This document shows, in pieces, positions 22,840 through 25,212 of a DNA stretch of 25,212 nucleotides (the first letter of the stretch is position 1; each line of letters begins with the position of its first letter). The position numbers and the translations under genes are program-made. Location of the stretch: the NCBI RefSeq assembly GCF_000003605.2, contig NW_003142798.1:332359-357570 (forward strand), written 5' to 3'. The notes beneath the pieces were generated by a model. The model ran no database searches. It had not been told where the DNA came from and worked only from the letters and a program-made list of their open reading frames with translations. This DNA is from Saccoglossus kowalevskii (lineage: Eukaryota > Hemichordata > Enteropneusta > Harrimaniidae).

Positions 22840-22851
22840 TGCGCATGCTCA
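22840..22851. promoter_or_regulatory. NRF1-like site TGCGCATGCTCA
   Basis: Differs from the NRF1 palindrome by one base. It lies in a slightly GC-richer patch, about 90 bp upstream of CTATATAGGG (about 22930), which resembles a TATA element. No coding frame follows, so a promoter role is only possible. Confidence 0.25.
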
Positions 22852-23091
22852 CGGTGCATTTGAAGTCTGACCTTTAACAGATTTTGCTAGATTCACGAAA
22901 CGTTGACAGTTCACATAGAATCAAGCACTATATAGGGAGGGCATCGGCAATTATTCGAAGTTATCGAAGAAATGTCGGGTATAAGAGTTAAATTTTATAA
23001 GGCATGAATTAGTTCGGAAAGTAATTATTGAGTTAAAAAATATACAGTAATTGGCGCACATGCTGACTAATAAGCACTGATAATGACAAAA

Positions 23092-23130
23092 TTAATTAAT
23101 TAACTACGTAAATACGTACTAATTAATTAC
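23092..23130. promoter_or_regulatory. Imperfect palindrome of homeodomain-type sites
   Basis: TAATTA-rich arms flank two TACGTA hexamers separated by AA (23105-23110 and 23113-23118). Left and right arms (TTAATTAATTAAC and CTAATTAATTAC) are near inverses. TAATTA is the core of Antennapedia-class homeodomain sites. It could be an enhancer cluster or simply a cruciform-prone AT palindrome. Confidence 0.35.
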
Positions 23131-23255
23131 TAATCAAATTATAGTTGTACAATCATCATCTCGGTAGTTAGTATTTAATGGGAATTCCGCATGTTTCTGA
23201 AACTTAATAGTTCCGTGTTGCAACATAATGACAAAATCTCATGAATATGGGCTGC

Positions 23256-23263
23256 TGACGTCA
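23256..23263. promoter_or_regulatory. Perfect CRE palindrome TGACGTCA
   Basis: Fourth perfect CREB/ATF octamer in the window, about 140 bp left of the 42-bp tandem repeat. No adjacent gene is recognised. Confidence 0.35.
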
Positions 23264-23386
23264 TAGAATGAATCGTGACTGAAAATGGTAATGCGTTGTA
23301 ATTAGTGTCATACCACGTGTCTTTTCCACCTAGCAGAGGTCGTCCGTCCGTCGCGGGTGTACATTGCACATATGAGACATTCGTAT

Positions 23387-23471
23387 CATGTCTTACCAGA
23401 AACACACACATTTGAGACGGCCCCTAGTCATTTCTTGCCAGGAAAAACACACATTTGAGACGGTCCCTTAT
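23387..23471. repeat. Two-copy tandem repeat, 42-bp period
   Basis: The sequence beginning CATGTCTTACCAG and containing ACACACATTTGAGACGG occurs at 23387-23428. A second copy follows directly at 23429-23471, with a few substitutions and one extra base. No coding function is seen. Confidence 0.85.
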
Positions 23472-23639
23472 TGTATAATGATATAATGGTAATGAAATGG
23501 ACATTGAAATGCACAACGCATCTGCCTACATTGATTGGACGTGAGTCTCATTAGCTCGTACGTGGAACAGAATTATCCTCAGCTATTGACCGTACGAGGG
23601 ACAAAACGTATTACCTCATTAACTAAATCAAATTTATTG

Positions 23640-23651
23640 TAATTATAATTA
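23640..23651. promoter_or_regulatory. Perfect palindrome TAATTATAATTA
   Basis: Two TAAT cores in inverted orientation separated by four bases fit the P4 dimer site of paired-class homeodomains. The site is short and AT-rich, so chance occurrence is quite possible. Confidence 0.25.
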
Positions 23652-23763
23652 TTGGATTGATTTAATTGTAAGATAAGGCGATTGGCTTACTTGAGATCTT
23701 TTCGAACCCAGCCTCCGCAGAATCTGTACTGTTGTATCAATACCCCTCCAGCAACGATCTGCT

Positions 23764-23847
23764 CCGTGTCTCTTTGGAGGTGCTCGGCGAGGTGTATACG
23801 CAGCGCCGTGTCTCTTTGGAGGTGATCGATGAGGTGTGTACGCAGCG
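23764..23847. repeat. Two-copy tandem repeat, 42-bp period, GC-rich
   Basis: CCGTGTCTCTTTGGAGGTG begins each copy (23764 and 23806), and the copies differ at four positions of 42. On the minus strand the frame is open (23649-23909) and reads as a 14-residue repeat, AAYTPHRSPPKRHG then AAYTPRRAPPKRHG. The open frame lacks an ATG at its upstream end (an internal Met exists) and I do not recognise the protein. Confidence 0.9.
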
Positions 23848-24805
23848 CTGGCCTTAATAAATTCACTCCAGAGTATTCCTGAGCGCATTTTAAATTCTCT
23901 GGTAAACAAGGGTTTAAGTCATCAGTGTTCTAAACCAGTCTAGCCGCCAGAAATAAAACGCCAATAATTACACTTTCTAATTTAAAGAAACATGATATTT
24001 CTATCCTTTGCTTTGTGCTGTTAAAGAAGCCCATATGTTCCACCAAATAAATAAATGACTACAGACAGCACGCAAGCAGTATCAAATGTCCATGGCGTAT
24101 GAGATTGGCGGTGTTACGGTTTTCTATCGCTATAATCACGATGGATGGGTGGTGATAAAATAATGGTGCGTATTTACGAATTTCAAAAATATATTAAAAC
24201 CCAATCAAAATAAAATATTTGTGGGAGTAATTTCCGTTGTTTTTCCAAATTACTAGTGTCACTTTATTTTCTTTAAGATCGTGATCGTGAAATCCCACGA
24301 ATATCTTATTTTAATCAGATTGATTAAAACCTTGCCCAACCGAAATTTAAATCTAATGTATGTGACTAAGGCATATTTAATAATCTATAAGCGGCTTTTG
24401 TATGCATACATTAGCTACACTCATTTCGGAATCGACACTTACGACGAGGTGTACGCCAATGTTGTATACACCCGTGAGAACACACCTTTCTCGGATAGTG
24501 GAAGGTGAGATAGGAAGATGTTTAAGGACTCTTTATACTTTATAATAACTGGTCGAGATAATGTGGGAAGCGAGTTCGTCCCATACAATATACAAACATA
24601 TAAATGAGTACGAACAGCAATTGGAATTAATAACACCGGTATGATCCTGCACTTTTTTATTTAAAAGAGCTTAGGGCCTCACATTAAAGATGCAATGTGG
24701 GTGAGAACTTCTTGTAAGTTTTAGTATTGCTGATTAGTATTGTACAACACTGTTCTTATAACACACATCTGAATATTCATTCGATGAAACAATTACACTT
24801 TCCAT

Positions 24806-24817
24806 TGCGCATGCGCA
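24806..24817. promoter_or_regulatory. Perfect NRF1-type palindrome TGCGCATGCGCA
   Basis: Exact 12-bp palindrome of the NRF1 (erect wing/P3A2 in invertebrates) consensus, a motif typical of animal housekeeping promoters. A related CTGCACATGCGTA follows about 40 bp downstream. It lies near the right edge, so it could belong to a gene beyond the window. Confidence 0.5.
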
Positions 24818-25212
24818 TCGGTTGTTCTAATACTTGAAAATAACAATCACTGCACATGCGTATTAGGGATTTTGAAACTTCGTCAAACGAATACTGTTGC
24901 GTGTCTCCAAATGCAACATTTTTAGTTAATGATAAATCATAATCCGATTTTGCCTACAGTATAGACTACCAATATCAAACAATGAATTTCCCCCGGGCCC
25001 ATATTAAATATTTCGGCGCTAGTTAGCTACGTAATTGACCTATCAATAATTGACGTCTTTTCATGAGAACAAAAATCGATATAAAACACCTGGAATATAT
25101 CTTCTAGATTACTTATACAATTAAATAAAAAGTTTGAAACGGAGATAATATCGATTTCTAATCTCATGTGTACTGTTGAGTTTTGATAGTTTTCAATCCA
25201 TTTTTTTAAAAA

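Larger units (their letters stand above)
20836..25212. other. Right flank, no gene recognised
   Basis: AT-rich noncoding DNA carrying the separately listed CRE, NRF1-like, homeodomain-type and 42-bp repeat elements. A 68-codon open stretch at 21597-21803 (+) looks more protein-like than the rest (Leu/Lys-rich, helical), but begins at TTG, has weak splice signals and is unrecognised. Confidence 0.5.

Noticed and set aside
23690..23720. tRNA or SINE B-box-like GGGTTCGAAAA on the minus strand
   Set aside because: No A box at the right distance and no cloverleaf could be drawn. Another GGTTCGAAT at about 7368 failed for the same reason.

Overview
This window looks like a gene-poor stretch of a metazoan nuclear genome, most likely an aquatic invertebrate. 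The reasons are the AT-rich, intron- or intergenic-like DNA, frequent CpG (unlike a methylated vertebrate genome), no bacterial-type gene packing, a minisatellite, and one gene from an animal-specific family. I cannot name the species.

Only one protein-coding gene is well supported: an intact 386-codon open frame at 13485-14645 (+). Near its N-terminus it carries the hallmark block of the FAM181 family, whose vertebrate members (FAM181A/B) bind TEAD transcription factors. A candidate TEAD-binding segment follows the block. Upstream, before a 50-N assembly gap (12902-12951), lie a GC box, a CCAAT box and a TATA box in promoter-like order. A good splice acceptor lies just before the ATG, and a polyadenylation signal lies about 430 bp after the stop.

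Layout: 1-2569 is unremarkable AT-rich DNA with a perfect CRE. 2570-3810 holds two diverged copies of one sequence. 4247-5034 is a nearly perfect 393-bp tandem duplication. 5035-12600 is mostly featureless, with a CRE-TATA pair near 8000 and a CpG-rich islet at 8660-8800. 12600-15080 is the FAM181-like locus. 15080-19240 is noncoding with two perfect hairpins and a small CpG-rich patch. 19241-20835 is a minisatellite of about 75 units of 21 bp with nested higher-order structure. 20836-25212 is noncoding with NRF1-type sites, a homeodomain-site palindrome and two independent 42-bp tandem duplications.

Other open frames are short, mostly lack an ATG, or are by-products of the repeat array. The strongest leads are the divergent FAM181-like protein and the minisatellite, whose 21-bp period keeps it open over long stretches on both strands. 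I found no RNA gene, CRISPR array or recognisable transposase or reverse transcriptase.
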